64,000 nt of DNA from Hyphomicrobiales bacterium (GTDB lineage Bacteria; Pseudomonadota; Alphaproteobacteria; Rhizobiales; Rhizobiaceae): positions 1 to 64,000 of the forward strand of contig UBQX01000005.1 of assembly GCA_900467685.1 (NCBI GenBank). The letters are read 5' to 3'. Of the stretch, positions 50,398-62,011 are shown one piece after another. A program made the translations under genes and the position numbers. A model generated the notes under the pieces. The model was given only the letters and a program-made list of their open reading frames with translations, searched no databases and had not been told where the DNA came from. The stretch's first letter is position 1; each line of letters begins with the position of its first letter.

Positions 50398-50464
50398 GAG
50401 TAGGAGTCATCAGCTTCAACAGGGAAGCGGTTCGGCTTGATGCCCGGCAGAATCCATTACCGTG
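50398..50464 (-). promoter_or_regulatory. Fluoride riboswitch (crcB motif)
   Basis: On the minus strand the three conserved blocks occur in order: GGTAATGGATTCTGCC, then GAACCGCTTCCC, then CTGATGACTCCTAC. These match the fluoride aptamer (P1/P2 with the pseudoknot and the GAUGACUCCUAC end). A small CGCG-loop-CGCG hairpin follows directly and precedes the AAGGAG ribosome site, suggesting translational control. It heads the leader peptide, ClC-F and DUF190 operon. Confidence 0.85.
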
Positions 50465-50657
50465 ATCGACCTTTAGGACGAGCGGCGGCGGTCTGTCAAC
50501 GCCGCTTTCGAAGAAGAGCCGCGCGCTCATTCTCAAAGCGGGTACGGCGAGGCCGGCGGGTTGGGAACCGCCGGCCTCGTTGCGAGATCAGAGGCCGGCC
50601 GACGGCACGCACTGGACAAGGGGCGCGTGTCGCTCCGGCAGCCGAAACGGCTTTACC

Positions 50658-52988
50658 TCATGCGCTCACCTTGAAATCGGAATCGTCGGCATCCGGTCCG
50701 CCCATCGACATGTCGAGCATCAGGCCTTTGACGCGGGCCTGCTGTTTTGCGACCGTCTGCCCGGAAAGGGATCCCGATGTCCTGGTCTTGGCAGCCGGCT
50801 TGGCGGCAAGAGTGGTCTTCATGCGTGACCTCGACGCAGGTTCGCGGCTTGTCTGCGCCCGGCCATCGTCCGCATTGTCGACCTTGAAGAAGGCGATGGA
50901 ATTCTGAAGCTCCTCGGCTTGCGAGGCAAGCTCTTCGGACGTTGCCGACATCTCTTCCGATGCGCCGGCGTTCTGCTGCGTCACCTTGTCGAGCTGCTGG
51001 ATGGCCTCGTTGATCTGGCCGGCGCCGATATCCTGCTCGCGGCAGGCCGCCGAAATCTCGGCAACCAGTTCGGCCGTCTTGCGGATGTCGGGGACGAGAC
51101 GGGCGAGCATCGCGCCGGCTTCCGTTGCGACATTGACCGTTTCGCCGGAAAGCCCGCTGATTTCGGAGGCCGCCGTCTGGCTGCGTTCGGCGAGCTTGCG
51201 CACTTCGGAGGCGACGACCGCAAAGCCCTTGCCGTGTTCGCCGGCGCGGGCGGCTTCCACCGCGGCATTCAGGGCAAGCAGGTCCGTCTGGCGGGCGATT
51301 TCCTGCACGATGGAAATCTTTTCGGCGATCTTGCGCATCGCGGCCACCGCCCGGTTGACGGCCTCGCCCGAAGCTTCGGCATCCTTGGACGACTGGCGGG
51401 CGATCTTTTCCGTCTGGGCGGCATTGTCAGCGTTCTGCTTGATGTTGGACGCCATCTGCTCCATCGAAGCCGCAGCCTCCTCGGCCGAAGCGGCCTGTTC
51501 GGTTGCCCCTTGCGAAAGCTGCTCGGAAGCGGACGACAATTGCTGCGACCCCGTCGAGACATTGTCGCTGGCAGAGAGTGCATCGCCCACGACGCCGCGA
51601 AGCCGCTCGACCATCGACAGGAGGGACATCCCCAGACTGTCCTTGTCCGAAAGCGGCGCCGGTTCAACCGTCAGGTCGCCGCCGGCAATCTGGTCGGCAA
51701 TGGAGGCCGTGTTGCGCAGATTGTCGACCAGGTTGTTGATCGCAGTCTTCATGCGGTCGTGATCGCCCTCGCACTGGATCTCGACGCGCTCGGTGAGGTC
51801 GCCGACGCTGACCTGGCGAAGCACGCGGTTTCCTTCCGAGATCGGAAGAATGATGGCGTCCAGCATGCCGTTGATGCCGGCAACCAGTTTGGCGAAATCG
51901 CCGACGAAGCGATCGGCCGCGCCGCGCTCGGAGAGCTGGCCGGCCGTGGAGGCCGAAATCAGACGCTGGAGTTCGGCGGTGATTGCGCGCAGGTTCCCGC
52001 GCAGCGTTTCGATCGTCTCGTTGATGAAGGCCTTCTTGCCGGGGAACTGCTCCAGCGGCGCTTCGAAATTGCCTTCGCCCAGTTGCTTGATGCAGGCCAT
52101 CGCCTTCTTCTTCACCGCGATATGCCCGGCAACCATGTCGTTGATGCCCTTGGCCATTGTGCCGAAATTGCCCTTGAAGCGATCGGCGGCCAGGAAGACA
52201 TCGATGTCGCCCTTGTCGTGCTCGGACGCCATGTTGTTCATTTCGGCAATCAGGCCCTTGAGATTGGCGCGCAGCGCTTCGATCGTCTCGTTGATGAAGG
52301 CCTTCTTGCCGGGAAACTGCTCGAGCGGCGCTTCGAAATTGCCCTCGCCGAGTTCCTTGACGCAGGCCATCGCCTTCTTTTTCACGGCAATATGTCCGGC
52401 AACCATGTCGTTCATGCCCTGCGCCATGGTGCGGAAGTCGCCCTTGAAGCGGTCGGCGGTCACGAAGGCATCGATCTCGCCCTTGTCGTGCTCGGCCGAC
52501 ATCCTGTTCATCTCGCTGATCAGCCCACGAAGGTTGCCGCGCAGGGCTTCGATCGTCTCGTTGATGAAGGCCTTCTTGCCGGGGAACTGTTCCAGCGGTG
52601 CGTCGAAATTGCCCTCGCCAAGCTCCTTGACGCAGGCCATCGCCTTCTTCTTCACGGCGATGTGGCTGCCCACCAGCGCGTTGACGTCTCTCGCCAGCAC
52701 CGCAAGCTCGCCCCTGAACTCATCTGCAGGCAAAACGACCTCAATGTCTCCGGCATTGTGCTCGCTGGACATGCGCGCGACGGAGGCCCCGAGCTTCTGC
52801 ATCGGCTGGACGCCGGCCTCAAGCATGGCATTGACGGCTTTGAGGATCTCCCTGGCATCGCCCGTTGCGACGTCCAGATTGGCCCGCTCCGACAGGTTCC
52901 CGTTCGCCAGCGCAAGACTGATGCGCTGGATTTCATCCAGCGCCACCGGCATTTTTGAAGACTTCTTCATCTGTGTGTAGAAAGACAT
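50658..52988 (-). CDS. Soluble methyl-accepting chemotaxis protein with tandem 90-residue poly-HAMP-like repeats
   Basis: The 776-residue receptor has no transmembrane segment or signal peptide. Residues 113-202, 203-292 and 293-382 are three near-identical 90-residue modules ([52 protein letters not shown]), preceded by a diverged one (about 30-112). They look like concatenated HAMP units. A canonical HAMP ([20 protein letters not shown]) and the signalling domain follow, with the hairpin tip [21 protein letters not shown] intact. No CheR-tethering pentapeptide is at the C-terminus. The start at 52988 follows AGGGGTAACGGG. Cytoplasmic sensing is inferred. Confidence 0.9.
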   Translation of the reverse strand: MSFYTQMKKSSKMPVALDEIQRISLALANGNLSERANLDVATGDAREILKAVNAMLEAGVQPMQKLGASVARMSSEHNAGDIEVVLPADEFRGELAVLARDVNALVGSHIAVKKKAMACVKELGEGNFDAPLEQFPGKKAFINETIEALRGNLRGLISEMNRMSAEHDKGEIDAFVTADRFKGDFRTMAQGMNDMVAGHIAVKKKAMACVKELGEGNFEAPLEQFPGKKAFINETIEALRANLKGLIAEMNNMASEHDKGDIDVFLAADRFKGNFGTMAKGINDMVAGHIAVKKKAMACIKQLGEGNFEAPLEQFPGKKAFINETIETLRGNLRAITAELQRLISASTAGQLSERGAADRFVGDFAKLVAGINGMLDAIILPISEGNRVLRQVSVGDLTERVEIQCEGDHDRMKTAINNLVDNLRNTASIADQIAGGDLTVEPAPLSDKDSLGMSLLSMVERLRGVVGDALSASDNVSTGSQQLSSASEQLSQGATEQAASAEEAAASMEQMASNIKQNADNAAQTEKIARQSSKDAEASGEAVNRAVAAMRKIAEKISIVQEIARQTDLLALNAAVEAARAGEHGKGFAVVASEVRKLAERSQTAASEISGLSGETVNVATEAGAMLARLVPDIRKTAELVAEISAACREQDIGAGQINEAIQQLDKVTQQNAGASEEMSATSEELASQAEELQNSIAFFKVDNADDGRAQTSREPASRSRMKTTLAAKPAAKTRTSGSLSGQTVAKQQARVKGLMLDMSMGGPDADDSDFKVSA

Positions 52989-53542
52989 CCCGTTACCCCT
53001 GCTGGAAACTGCCCTGCGCGTTTCGTCGCTTGCGAAAACACGCACCTTTTCTCTCGCCGCCCCAGCCCCGGGGTGCGGCGTTATGGATCCTGATTGTGGA
53101 CGTTGATCAATGATCGCTCGCCAAGAACGAACCGTTCCAAGCGAACTTTACGCAACCCAGATTAGAAATTTTAACGGTTAATCATATCCTAATGAGGTTC
53201 AGCAATTTTAGCGATAGCCCATAGGATTTTTCATATACGGCCGTCTCTTGGGAGGATCGCCAGGCGCATCCCGCTTCCAAACCTAGCCCGCCCGAACCCC
53301 TCTACGGTTGTAGGGTACGCGCTTCAACGGATGCCGTGACACATCGGTAAATTGCATCGGCCACCAGAGAAAAATGGTGACGGCGGCAGGCTGCCCGATG
53401 AGCAGCGAGCCGAGCATTCCGCGGCGATCAGGCGCAGCGTCACGCCGGATGATCATCGCCACGTAGGGGCTTTGACGGCGCAGATCCGGGCGTCAGCCCG
53501 AATCAGTGCTGCGCCGCAAGCACCGCCTCTCCCTGACGAACT
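52989..53542. other. Intergenic region without a convincing gene
   Basis: The first 200 bp upstream of the chemoreceptor are A+T-rich (AATTTTAACGGTTAATCATA) and probably hold its promoter. A plus-strand open frame at 53352-53546 has no recognisable family and unusual composition. I see no repeats or RNA genes here. Confidence 0.4.
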
Positions 53543-53983
53543 CTAGGCCTTGGCCTTGTGGGCGGGCAGCTTGTCGCTCAGCCGCTTGCCCATCTCAGCA
53601 CCCAGTGCCTGCAGGCCGCTCATCGGGCGCACCATCACTTCGAATTCGACGATCTGCCCCGCCTCGTTGAAGCGAATGAGATCGATGCCCTTGAGCTTCT
53701 TGTCGCCGATATTGGCGCTGAACTCCAGCACGACATTCAGCCCGTCGTCGGAGGCCAGTTCCCGATGATAGGCGAAGTTCTCGAAGACCTGGATGACAGT
53801 CGTCAGAACGAGGATCAGGGCAGGGGCCGGACCATAGGCCGTGTGCGCCATGGGCGAGCGAAACACGGCATCCGGATGCACAATCGAGGGAAGTTCGCCA
53901 AGATCGTTCTTCTCGATCATCCTGTGCCAGAGATCGAGGGAGCGCGCGACGGCGGGCTGAACGTGGCTGAGGGACTGCGACAT
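53543..53983 (-). CDS. NTF2-like / SnoaL-type protein
   Basis: The 146-residue protein has the cone-shaped NTF2-like pattern: LDLWHRMIEKNDLGELPSIVHPDAVFRSP near the start, then LNVVLEFSANIGDKKLKGIDLIRF and IVEFEVMVRP. Family members include ketosteroid isomerase-like and polyketide cyclase-like enzymes and simple ligand-binding proteins. It follows the FadH-like gene in the same direction after 42 nt, so both probably belong to one TetR-controlled unit. Its substrate is unknown. Confidence 0.8.
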   Translation of the reverse strand: MSQSLSHVQPAVARSLDLWHRMIEKNDLGELPSIVHPDAVFRSPMAHTAYGPAPALILVLTTVIQVFENFAYHRELASDDGLNVVLEFSANIGDKKLKGIDLIRFNEAGQIVEFEVMVRPMSGLQALGAEMGKRLSDKLPAHKAKA

Positions 53984-54025
53984 GGTCTTCTCCTTGGTTC
54001 CTGGTTTGATTGGGCAGGTGCTGCC

Positions 54026-56074
<2,049 letters not shown>

Positions 56075-56204
56075 TCAAGGGGGGGGGCGCGCACGCTCCG
56101 CTGAACGGAATCGGAAACCCCCCGAAGTTTCACCGCCGGCACGCCTCCTCGCGTACACGGCATAAAGGGACGATAAAGGCCTATCTTAACGCCGTCAAGA
56201 TACT

Positions 56205-56215
56205 TATCAGTGATA
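56205..56215. promoter_or_regulatory. tetO-like palindrome TATCAGTGATA
   Basis: The core TATCAGTGATAG is identical to the centre of the classical tet operator. It lies between tetR (start 56254) and the divergent FadH-like gene (start 56056), so it is a likely operator for both. Confidence 0.6.
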
Positions 56216-56253
56216 GGATTGAAGACTTTTCCTCTTATGCGAAGACGCAAACC

Positions 56254-56883
56254 ATGTCCAAGACCCCGGACCGAGCGCGCGACACCTACCACGTCGGCAA
56301 CCTGGCTCCCCAATTGATGAGTGCGGCACGCGCCATGCTGGAGGAGGTGGGACCGGTCAAGCTATCGCTGCGGGCGGTTGCCGAGCGCGTCGGGGTCAGC
56401 CCGACTGCCGCCTATCACCATTACGCCAACCGGGCCGAGCTGATCGGCCATCTGGCTGCCCAGGGCTTCAATGAACTCGCCGCCGCGCTGGCCGATCGCA
56501 ACGGACATGGGCAGGCAACCGAAACGCTGCGACAATCCACACTCACCTATTTTCGCTTCGCGCGGAGCAACCCGGCGCTTTATCAGCTCATGTTCGGTGC
56601 GGAGTTTTCCACCGGCGAAATGATCCCGGCGCTTCTGGCAGCGCGCGAGCGCGCCTTTTTCGAACTGAGATCCACCATGGCCGAAGTGCTGCAAAGCCCG
56701 CACGACAGTCCGGAAGTCCGCCGCGCCGCCCGCGCCGCCTGGTCTTTCACTCACGGTCTCGCTTCACTCGTGATCCATGGTGTCCTGCAGATTCCCTCAA
56801 ACGTCACCGAAGAGCGCTTTTTCGAGGGAAGTCTGCAGGGGCTCGAATATCTCTTCAAGGCCGGAGACGGAGACGGAGCCTGA
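56254..56883 (+). CDS. TetR family transcriptional regulator
   Basis: The 209-residue repressor has the N-terminal HTH LSLRAVAERVGVSPTAAYHHYANRAELIGHLAAQG and a C-terminal TetR_C_33-like ligand domain (LYQLMFGAEFSTGEMIPALLAARE). It is divergent from the FadH-like and NTF2-like genes, with a palindrome in the gap, and probably represses them. The ATG 56254 has only a weak site (GAAGACGCAAACC). The last residues, AGDGDGA, are low-complexity. Confidence 0.9.
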   Translation: MSKTPDRARDTYHVGNLAPQLMSAARAMLEEVGPVKLSLRAVAERVGVSPTAAYHHYANRAELIGHLAAQGFNELAAALADRNGHGQATETLRQSTLTYFRFARSNPALYQLMFGAEFSTGEMIPALLAARERAFFELRSTMAEVLQSPHDSPEVRRAARAAWSFTHGLASLVIHGVLQIPSNVTEERFFEGSLQGLEYLFKAGDGDGA

Positions 56884-57052
56884 GCATGAGGACGCTCCGC
56901 AGCCGCGCCGAGAGCAATTCCAGCGAGTGCATCCACTCCGCTTGACACCACCAAGAGGGGTGTTCCTCGCAATTTTTCGGGTCAAACGCCTTGCCTCCGG
57001 ACCCTGAAGATGAAAATTAATGTCGGTGGAATTTTAATTCAGGGCTGCCTTA

Positions 57053-57970
57053 ATGCTTACCTCGGACGATCTCGCATTCTTCTCCGTCCTTGCCGGCTCG
57101 CGGTCCCTGGCGGAGAGTGCGCGCAAGCTCAACGTGACGCCGCCGGCGGTCACACAGCGGCTGCGCGCGCTTGAAGAGAAGGTTGGCGTGCGGCTGATCG
57201 ACCGCACCGGCAAGAGCCTGTTCCTGACCGAAGAGGGTTCGCTCGTCGCCTCGCACAGCGTTCTTGTCAGCAGCACTCTCGACCAGCTGGCGGAAGCGCT
57301 GGCCGATCGCCGAGGCGTCGTGCGGGGGCATTTGAGGATCGCCGCGCCCCACGGGTTCGGCAGGCAATATGTCGCCCCCGTCGTCGAGGCGTTTGCACGC
57401 GAGCATCAGAGCGCGCTCACGACACTGGAACTCTCCGACCATCCTTCGGCGCTGCTCATGGAAAGTTTCGAGGTGATCATTCACATCGGCGCGCGGGGTC
57501 ATCTCGACCAGGTGGTGACCACGCTGGCGCCCAACCGGCGAATTCTCTGCGCCAGTCCGGACTATCTGGATTCAGCGCCGCCCATTTCGGAGCCGGCGGA
57601 TCTCGTCAGGCACCGCTGCCTCGCCGTCCGCGAGAACGACGAAGACGTCACGCTCTGGCGTTTCACCGGCCCCCGGCAGGAGACTGCGACAGTGCGCATC
57701 AATCCGGTCATGTCGAGCAATGACGGATCGGTCATCCGGGACTGGGCGCTGGCGGGCCAGGGCGTGATGATGCGTTCGGAATGGAGCGTGGCGGAAGATC
57801 TCGTAGCCGGCCGATTGCAGGAAGTGTTGCCGGACTGGCAGCTTCCCGCAGCCGACATCGTCGCCATGCTGGGATCGAGGCACGGACGAAGCGCCCGCTC
57901 CACCGCCTTCCTGAAACTCCTGCGTCAATCGCTCAAGTCGCCACCATGGCGAAGCGGCGGCAACGCATAG
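57053..57970 (+). CDS. LysR family transcriptional regulator
   Basis: The 305-residue regulator has the HTH FFSVLAGSRSLAESARKLNVTPPAVTQRLRALEEKVGVRL and a LysR effector domain (GHLRIAAPHGFGRQYVAPVVEAF, GVMMRSEWSVAEDLVAGRL). It is convergent with the amino acid module 58,037-61,818, the most likely target even though the promoter is distant (about 61,830). ATTAAT-type motifs occur before its own start and in that promoter region. Confidence 0.9.
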   Translation: MLTSDDLAFFSVLAGSRSLAESARKLNVTPPAVTQRLRALEEKVGVRLIDRTGKSLFLTEEGSLVASHSVLVSSTLDQLAEALADRRGVVRGHLRIAAPHGFGRQYVAPVVEAFAREHQSALTTLELSDHPSALLMESFEVIIHIGARGHLDQVVTTLAPNRRILCASPDYLDSAPPISEPADLVRHRCLAVRENDEDVTLWRFTGPRQETATVRINPVMSSNDGSVIRDWALAGQGVMMRSEWSVAEDLVAGRLQEVLPDWQLPAADIVAMLGSRHGRSARSTAFLKLLRQSLKSPPWRSGGNA

Positions 57971-58036
57971 GCAGACAACGGCGCGATTATTTCGAGGTCC
58001 GAAGGCCTGGCTTGCGCCGCAAGACCTGCCGATGGA

Positions 58037-59005
58037 TCAATCCCCGGCATAGACTGCAGCAAGATCGCCGAGGTCCCAATTGCCGCCCGACAGGACCGCG
58101 CAGACCTTTTCGCCCGGCTTCAGACCGATCGAGCCCGCCAGCAGCGCACCGACCGTGATGGCGGCGGCCGGTTCTGCGATCAGCTTGGCATCCTTTGCCA
58201 GCGCACGCATCCCCTCGACAATATGCCGGTCGTCCACCAGGACGATCTCGTCGACATATTTTTCGATGATGGGATAGGGATTCTGGCCAGGAACGCTGAT
58301 GCGCAGGCCATCCGCGATCGTGTCGAGAAGCGGTAGCGTTGTTCGCTCGCCGTTGATCCGGCTGTGGTAATATTTCGGCGTCAGTGCGGGCTCGGCACCA
58401 ATGACGCGCACGGACGGCTTCGTTTCCTTGATGGCCGTGGCAACCCCGGAAATCAGTCCACCACCACCGACGGGGACGATGACCGTGTCCACGTCGGCCA
58501 GATCATCGAGGATTTCGCAGCCGATCGTTCCCTGTCCGGCCATGACGATCGGGTCCTCGAAGGCGTGAATGGGCACGTAATGGTTCTCGGCCGCGATCTC
58601 GTAGACCCGCTTCCAGCGGGCTGCGGTATCGCCATCAAAGAGAATGACCTCGGCGCCCAGCGCCCTGGTGTTCTCGATCTTGATCTTCGGCGAAGTGACC
58701 GGCAGGACCAGGATTGCCTTCACGCCCAGCATTCTGGCGGCATAGGCCAGCCCCTGCGCGTGATTGCCCGACGATGTCGCGATGATGCCGTTTGCGATAT
58801 CTTCCCTCGACAGCGACAGCGCCTTGTTGAGCGCGCCGCGAATCTTGAAGGCGCCGGTGATCTGCAGGGTTTCCGGCTTCAGGTAGAGCTCGCAGCCCAC
58901 GGTCTTTTCGATCTTCTCCGCCCGCAGCAGCGGCGTATGCCGGACATGCGGCCCGAGGCGCGCGCGTGCGTCGTGGATGTCCTGGATCGTCGGGAAATTG
59001 CGCAT
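58037..59005 (-). CDS. PLP-dependent threonine/3-hydroxyaspartate dehydratase family (BhcB/EutB-like)
   Basis: The 322-residue fold-type II PLP enzyme has the Schiff-base Lys in [17 protein letters not shown] near residue 52. It also has the [13 protein letters not shown] substrate loop and the glycine loop [13 protein letters not shown]. Close relatives dehydrate threonine, serine, hydroxyectoine-derived compounds or beta-hydroxyaspartate (BhcB, giving iminosuccinate). The neighbouring cyclodeaminase-family and DSD1-family genes favour a hydroxyaspartate role. It lies 5 nt after the cyclodeaminase gene at the end of the operon. Confidence 0.85.
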   Translation of the reverse strand: MRNFPTIQDIHDARARLGPHVRHTPLLRAEKIEKTVGCELYLKPETLQITGAFKIRGALNKALSLSREDIANGIIATSSGNHAQGLAYAARMLGVKAILVLPVTSPKIKIENTRALGAEVILFDGDTAARWKRVYEIAAENHYVPIHAFEDPIVMAGQGTIGCEILDDLADVDTVIVPVGGGGLISGVATAIKETKPSVRVIGAEPALTPKYYHSRINGERTTLPLLDTIADGLRISVPGQNPYPIIEKYVDEIVLVDDRHIVEGMRALAKDAKLIAEPAAAITVGALLAGSIGLKPGEKVCAVLSGGNWDLGDLAAVYAGD

Positions 59006-59010
59006 GGTGA

Positions 59011-60003
59011 CTACTCGATGAAAGAAAAGAATGTGCCAACGTTGTTGGCGAGAGCGTTCCGGTAGATCGATCCGGCCGTTGTATTGTCCTGGATGGCCAT
59101 GCCGGTGGAATCGAAGATGGTGATTTCCTCGTCACTCGTGCGGCCGGGTCTGGTCCCGAGCAGGATTTCCCCGATCTCCGCGTGAATGTCGTCTGCCCTG
59201 ATGATGTTGGCAGCAAGCGGGTGGAAGGTTTCCCCCTTCTGCGTGCATTGCGGAACGGAATCGACAACGATCTTCGCGTTTCTGAACAGTTCGGGGTCAA
59301 GCTCCTGCTTGCCGCGCGCATCCGTTCCGATGGCGACGATATGCGTGCCGGGCTTTACCCAGTCAGCCTGAACCAGGTCCCCCTTGCCACGGGTCGCGGT
59401 GATCAGGATGTCGGCCTTTTCGACTGCTTCCTTTGCAGAGGCCGCGATGGTGACGGGTATCCGGAAGTCGCGTTCGATATCCTGCCTGTAGGCAGCCAGG
59501 GTCTCCGGCGTCCGGCTCCAGGCGTGGATTTCGTCGATCTGCATGACTTCGCGGATCGCGCGGATCTGCATCCGCGCCTGATTGCCGGTGCCGATCGAGG
59601 CGATCGTGCGGGCGTTCTTTCGCGCCAGCGCCTTGACGGAAACCGCGCCGGCGGCGCCGGTGCGAAGACCGGTGATCAGACTTCCATCCATGATGCAGGC
59701 CAGCGCGCCGCTTCTGGCGTCGAAAAGGAGAATGGTTCCCATGCTGTTCGGGACGCCATGCGCTTCCGGGTTGCCGGTGAAACCGCCGGAATGCGCCTTC
59801 ATCGAGATCATCTCGGCCGGCTGGTGATAGCTCAGCTTGAAATCGATCTCGCCACGGCCCTCCGGCAGCCGGATACCGATATAGTCGGGCTGTTCGACCT
59901 GTCTGCTGCTGAAGGCCCTGTAGGCATCTTCCACGGCATCAATGACCTGACCTATGCCGATCAGGCCCTTCACCTGTTCCTTGCTGAGCAGAAGCGTTTG
60001 CAT
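59011..60003 (-). CDS. Ornithine cyclodeaminase / mu-crystallin family protein (BhcD-like imine reductase candidate)
   Basis: The 330-residue NAD(P)-dependent enzyme has [32 protein letters not shown] and the nucleotide loop [20 protein letters not shown]. The family includes ornithine cyclodeaminase, alanine and iminosuccinate (BhcD) reductases. Pairing with a hydroxyaspartate-type dehydratase makes iminosuccinate reduction to aspartate a reasonable candidate, but residue-level proof is lacking. The ectoine-type partner EutC is the main alternative. A 211-bp gap separates it from the RidA gene upstream. Confidence 0.82.
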   Translation of the reverse strand: MQTLLLSKEQVKGLIGIGQVIDAVEDAYRAFSSRQVEQPDYIGIRLPEGRGEIDFKLSYHQPAEMISMKAHSGGFTGNPEAHGVPNSMGTILLFDARSGALACIMDGSLITGLRTGAAGAVSVKALARKNARTIASIGTGNQARMQIRAIREVMQIDEIHAWSRTPETLAAYRQDIERDFRIPVTIAASAKEAVEKADILITATRGKGDLVQADWVKPGTHIVAIGTDARGKQELDPELFRNAKIVVDSVPQCTQKGETFHPLAANIIRADDIHAEIGEILLGTRPGRTSDEEITIFDSTGMAIQDNTTAGSIYRNALANNVGTFFSFIE

Positions 60004-60214
60004 GGCCGACCTCGGTTTGCGCGCGGTTCACTGCAGGCGCATGCGACTGCTTGTGCCATGACCATGCCTGACATGGGCAGTCATTTATCGCCGCATGTAC
60101 TGCCGAAGAAAGCAGATTATAGCGATTGCACTCGCGGCTCTTGCAGAAAGTTTGCCGCGGCGCGCTCTGCAGTGATCGCTGCAAAGGGCGCGACATCCCA
60201 CGATGCTGCGGAAA

Positions 60215-60604
60215 TCAGAGGCCGATGACGGCCACGGCGTCGATCTCGACGAGATAGCCATAGTGCAATTCAGGCACGGGAACGACCGTGCGGGCCGGGC
60301 GCGCGTCACCGAGCTTTTTGGCATAGACCGCGTTGAAACGCGGCCAGTTCCCGACGCCGACAATATAGGCCGTCACACGGGCGAGATCGGCCGGCTGCCC
60401 GCCGGCAGCCTTCAGGATTGCCAGCATGTTGTCGATCGCCTGGGCTGCCTGCGTCTCGAAACCGTCGTCGGGCAGGGGCGCCCCGTCGGCGCGGATCGGC
60501 AACTGCCCGGAGATGTAAAGATGATCGCCCGCGCGCTTCGCCTGGACATAATGTCCGGCCGGGCGCGGTGCCTCATCCGTGCCGATATCCAGCAATTTCG
60601 TCAT
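60215..60604 (-). CDS. RidA family protein
   Basis: The 129-residue RidA-fold protein has HYVQAKRAGDHLYISGQLPI, DNMLAILKAAGGQPADLARVTAYI and a C-terminal LVEIDAVAVIGL. RidA proteins hydrolyse reactive imines and enamines, which the adjacent PLP dehydratase would generate. The ATG at 60604 shares one base with the stop of the DSD1-family gene (TGATG), so the two are coupled. A GTG one codon upstream is possible. Confidence 0.85.
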   Translation of the reverse strand: MTKLLDIGTDEAPRPAGHYVQAKRAGDHLYISGQLPIRADGAPLPDDGFETQAAQAIDNMLAILKAAGGQPADLARVTAYIVGVGNWPRFNAVYAKKLGDARPARTVVPVPELHYGYLVEIDAVAVIGL

Positions 60605-61818
60605 CACCAGCCTCCAAAACGCGGCCAGACCGCTTCCACATCATGCGAGGCCCCGCGCACGACGTGATAGGCGCCGTGCTGTGCGGCGGTCGCGCAGGCG
60701 TGGTTGGGCAGGATGCGGACCCGGTCGCCGACGGCGAGTTCGGGAAGGCGTCCGTCCGAACCGGGCCGGACAGCGATAATGCCATGCTCCTGGCTGACAT
60801 CGGCAACGATCACATCCTTGAAGGCGTTGCCATTGACGTCGCAGACGAGGCCGAAGCCCATGTCGACGGGCTGCTTGCTGGTTCCACGGTCACGCGACAG
60901 CGACATCCAGCCGCCATCGGTGATGATCCAGCCTTTCTCGCGCTGATGGCCGATGACGGTGCAAAGCACGCTCAGCGCAATGTCATCCACCTGGCAGATG
61001 CCGATCCCGGCCATGACCAGATCGAAGAAGACGAAGACCCCGGCGCGGACTTCCGTCACACCCGTCAGATCCTTTGCGTGATGCGCGGTCGGCGTCGAGC
61101 CGACGCTGACGACCGGGCAGGGCAGGCCGGCGGCGCGCAGGACCTGCGCTGCGTCGACAACAGCCTTGCGTTCCGCCTCGGCAAAACGCTCCTGGGCCTC
61201 GGGGCCGCCGCCGCGATAGCTGTCGCCGGCATGGGTCAGCACGCCGCGCAATTCCGCGCCTGCGGCCAGCACCTCGCCGATCTGAAGCAGGCGGGCATGA
61301 TCATGCGGGGGAACGCCCGAGCGATGGCCGTCGCAATCGATCTCGATAAGGGTCGGAATGCGCGCGCCCGCAGCCTTGGACGCAGCCGCAATTGCCTGCG
61401 CCTGTTCAACATTGTCGGCCACGACCATGAGGTCAATGCCGCGGGCCCGCATCTCGGCGACACGAGCGAGCTTGTCCGGCGCGATGCCGACCGCGTAGAT
61501 CATGTCGCGCACGCCCGCTGCGGCAAACTGCTCGGCCTCCTTGAGGGTCGATACGGTCGCCGGTCCTTGGGGCGTCGTCATGACGGCGCGGGCGGCCTCG
61601 ACCGACTTGGCCGTCTTCAGATGCGGGCGCAACGAAACGCCCAGCGCATCGAGACGCGTCCGCAGCCGCGCGATATTTCTCTCCATCCGATCCGCATCCA
61701 CCAAAAGGCAGGGCGTTTCCAACGTTTCGAGCGTGTTGCTGAAATTGGGCTCTGTCCGCATATCAAGCATCCTGGCATCCATCGGTCTATCTCCGGTTTG
61801 ATCCCAGCTTGCCGCCAA
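60604..61818 (-). CDS. DSD1-family PLP enzyme (D-threonine aldolase / beta-hydroxyaspartate aldolase-like)
   Basis: The 404-residue protein has an alanine-racemase-type barrel with the PLP Lys in RPHLKTAKSVEAARAVM near residue 60. A D-serine dehydratase-like C-terminal domain follows, with HACATAAQHGAYHVV supplying the metal His/Cys. Members are D-threonine aldolase, D-serine dehydratase and the beta-hydroxyaspartate aldolase BhcC, which joins glycine and glyoxylate. Together with the dehydratase and cyclodeaminase-family genes it completes three of four enzymes of the beta-hydroxyaspartate cycle. It is the first gene of the operon. Confidence 0.83.
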   Translation of the reverse strand: MAASWDQTGDRPMDARMLDMRTEPNFSNTLETLETPCLLVDADRMERNIARLRTRLDALGVSLRPHLKTAKSVEAARAVMTTPQGPATVSTLKEAEQFAAAGVRDMIYAVGIAPDKLARVAEMRARGIDLMVVADNVEQAQAIAAASKAAGARIPTLIEIDCDGHRSGVPPHDHARLLQIGEVLAAGAELRGVLTHAGDSYRGGGPEAQERFAEAERKAVVDAAQVLRAAGLPCPVVSVGSTPTAHHAKDLTGVTEVRAGVFVFFDLVMAGIGICQVDDIALSVLCTVIGHQREKGWIITDGGWMSLSRDRGTSKQPVDMGFGLVCDVNGNAFKDVIVADVSQEHGIIAVRPGSDGRLPELAVGDRVRILPNHACATAAQHGAYHVVRGASHDVEAVWPRFGGW

Positions 61819-62011
61819 TCCGTAAAGGCAGCAATTAATGACTTCTTAATGCAGGATTCACCTTTACATTAATTTAGCCCGGGATGGATAGACGCGCCAG
61901 CTTAAGTTGGATAGGTTATCTTATGGAACTCGCGTTCCCTGCGGCAGCGTTCCGCTGCCCCGGCCGATCGATCGAGCTTCAGCCGGGGGTACGGTACACC
62001 GCTTCCTGATC
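61819..62011. promoter_or_regulatory. Promoter region of the DSD1-RidA-cyclodeaminase-dehydratase operon with repeated TTAATG motifs
   Basis: ATTAATGACTTCTTAATGCA (about 61834-61853) and a following CATTAATTTAG (61867-61877) give repeated and inverted TTAATG/CATTAA elements. Similar AATTAATG and TTAATGC elements precede the lysR gene (57013-57055). They are plausible LysR contacts. The rest of the gap, to 62011, shows no gene. Confidence 0.4.

Noticed and set aside
50919-52958. Plus-strand open frames of 679 and 395 codons opposite the chemoreceptor
   Set aside because: Their repeats merely mirror the 270-bp DNA repeats of the receptor gene.
53352-53546. 64-codon plus-strand frame
   Set aside because: No recognisable family, no convincing ribosome site and unusual composition.
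58037-60003. Ectoine/hydroxyectoine degradation (EutB/EutC)
   Set aside because: No EutA, EutD or EutE-like genes are near, and the DSD1-family aldolase fits hydroxyaspartate chemistry better; not fully excluded.
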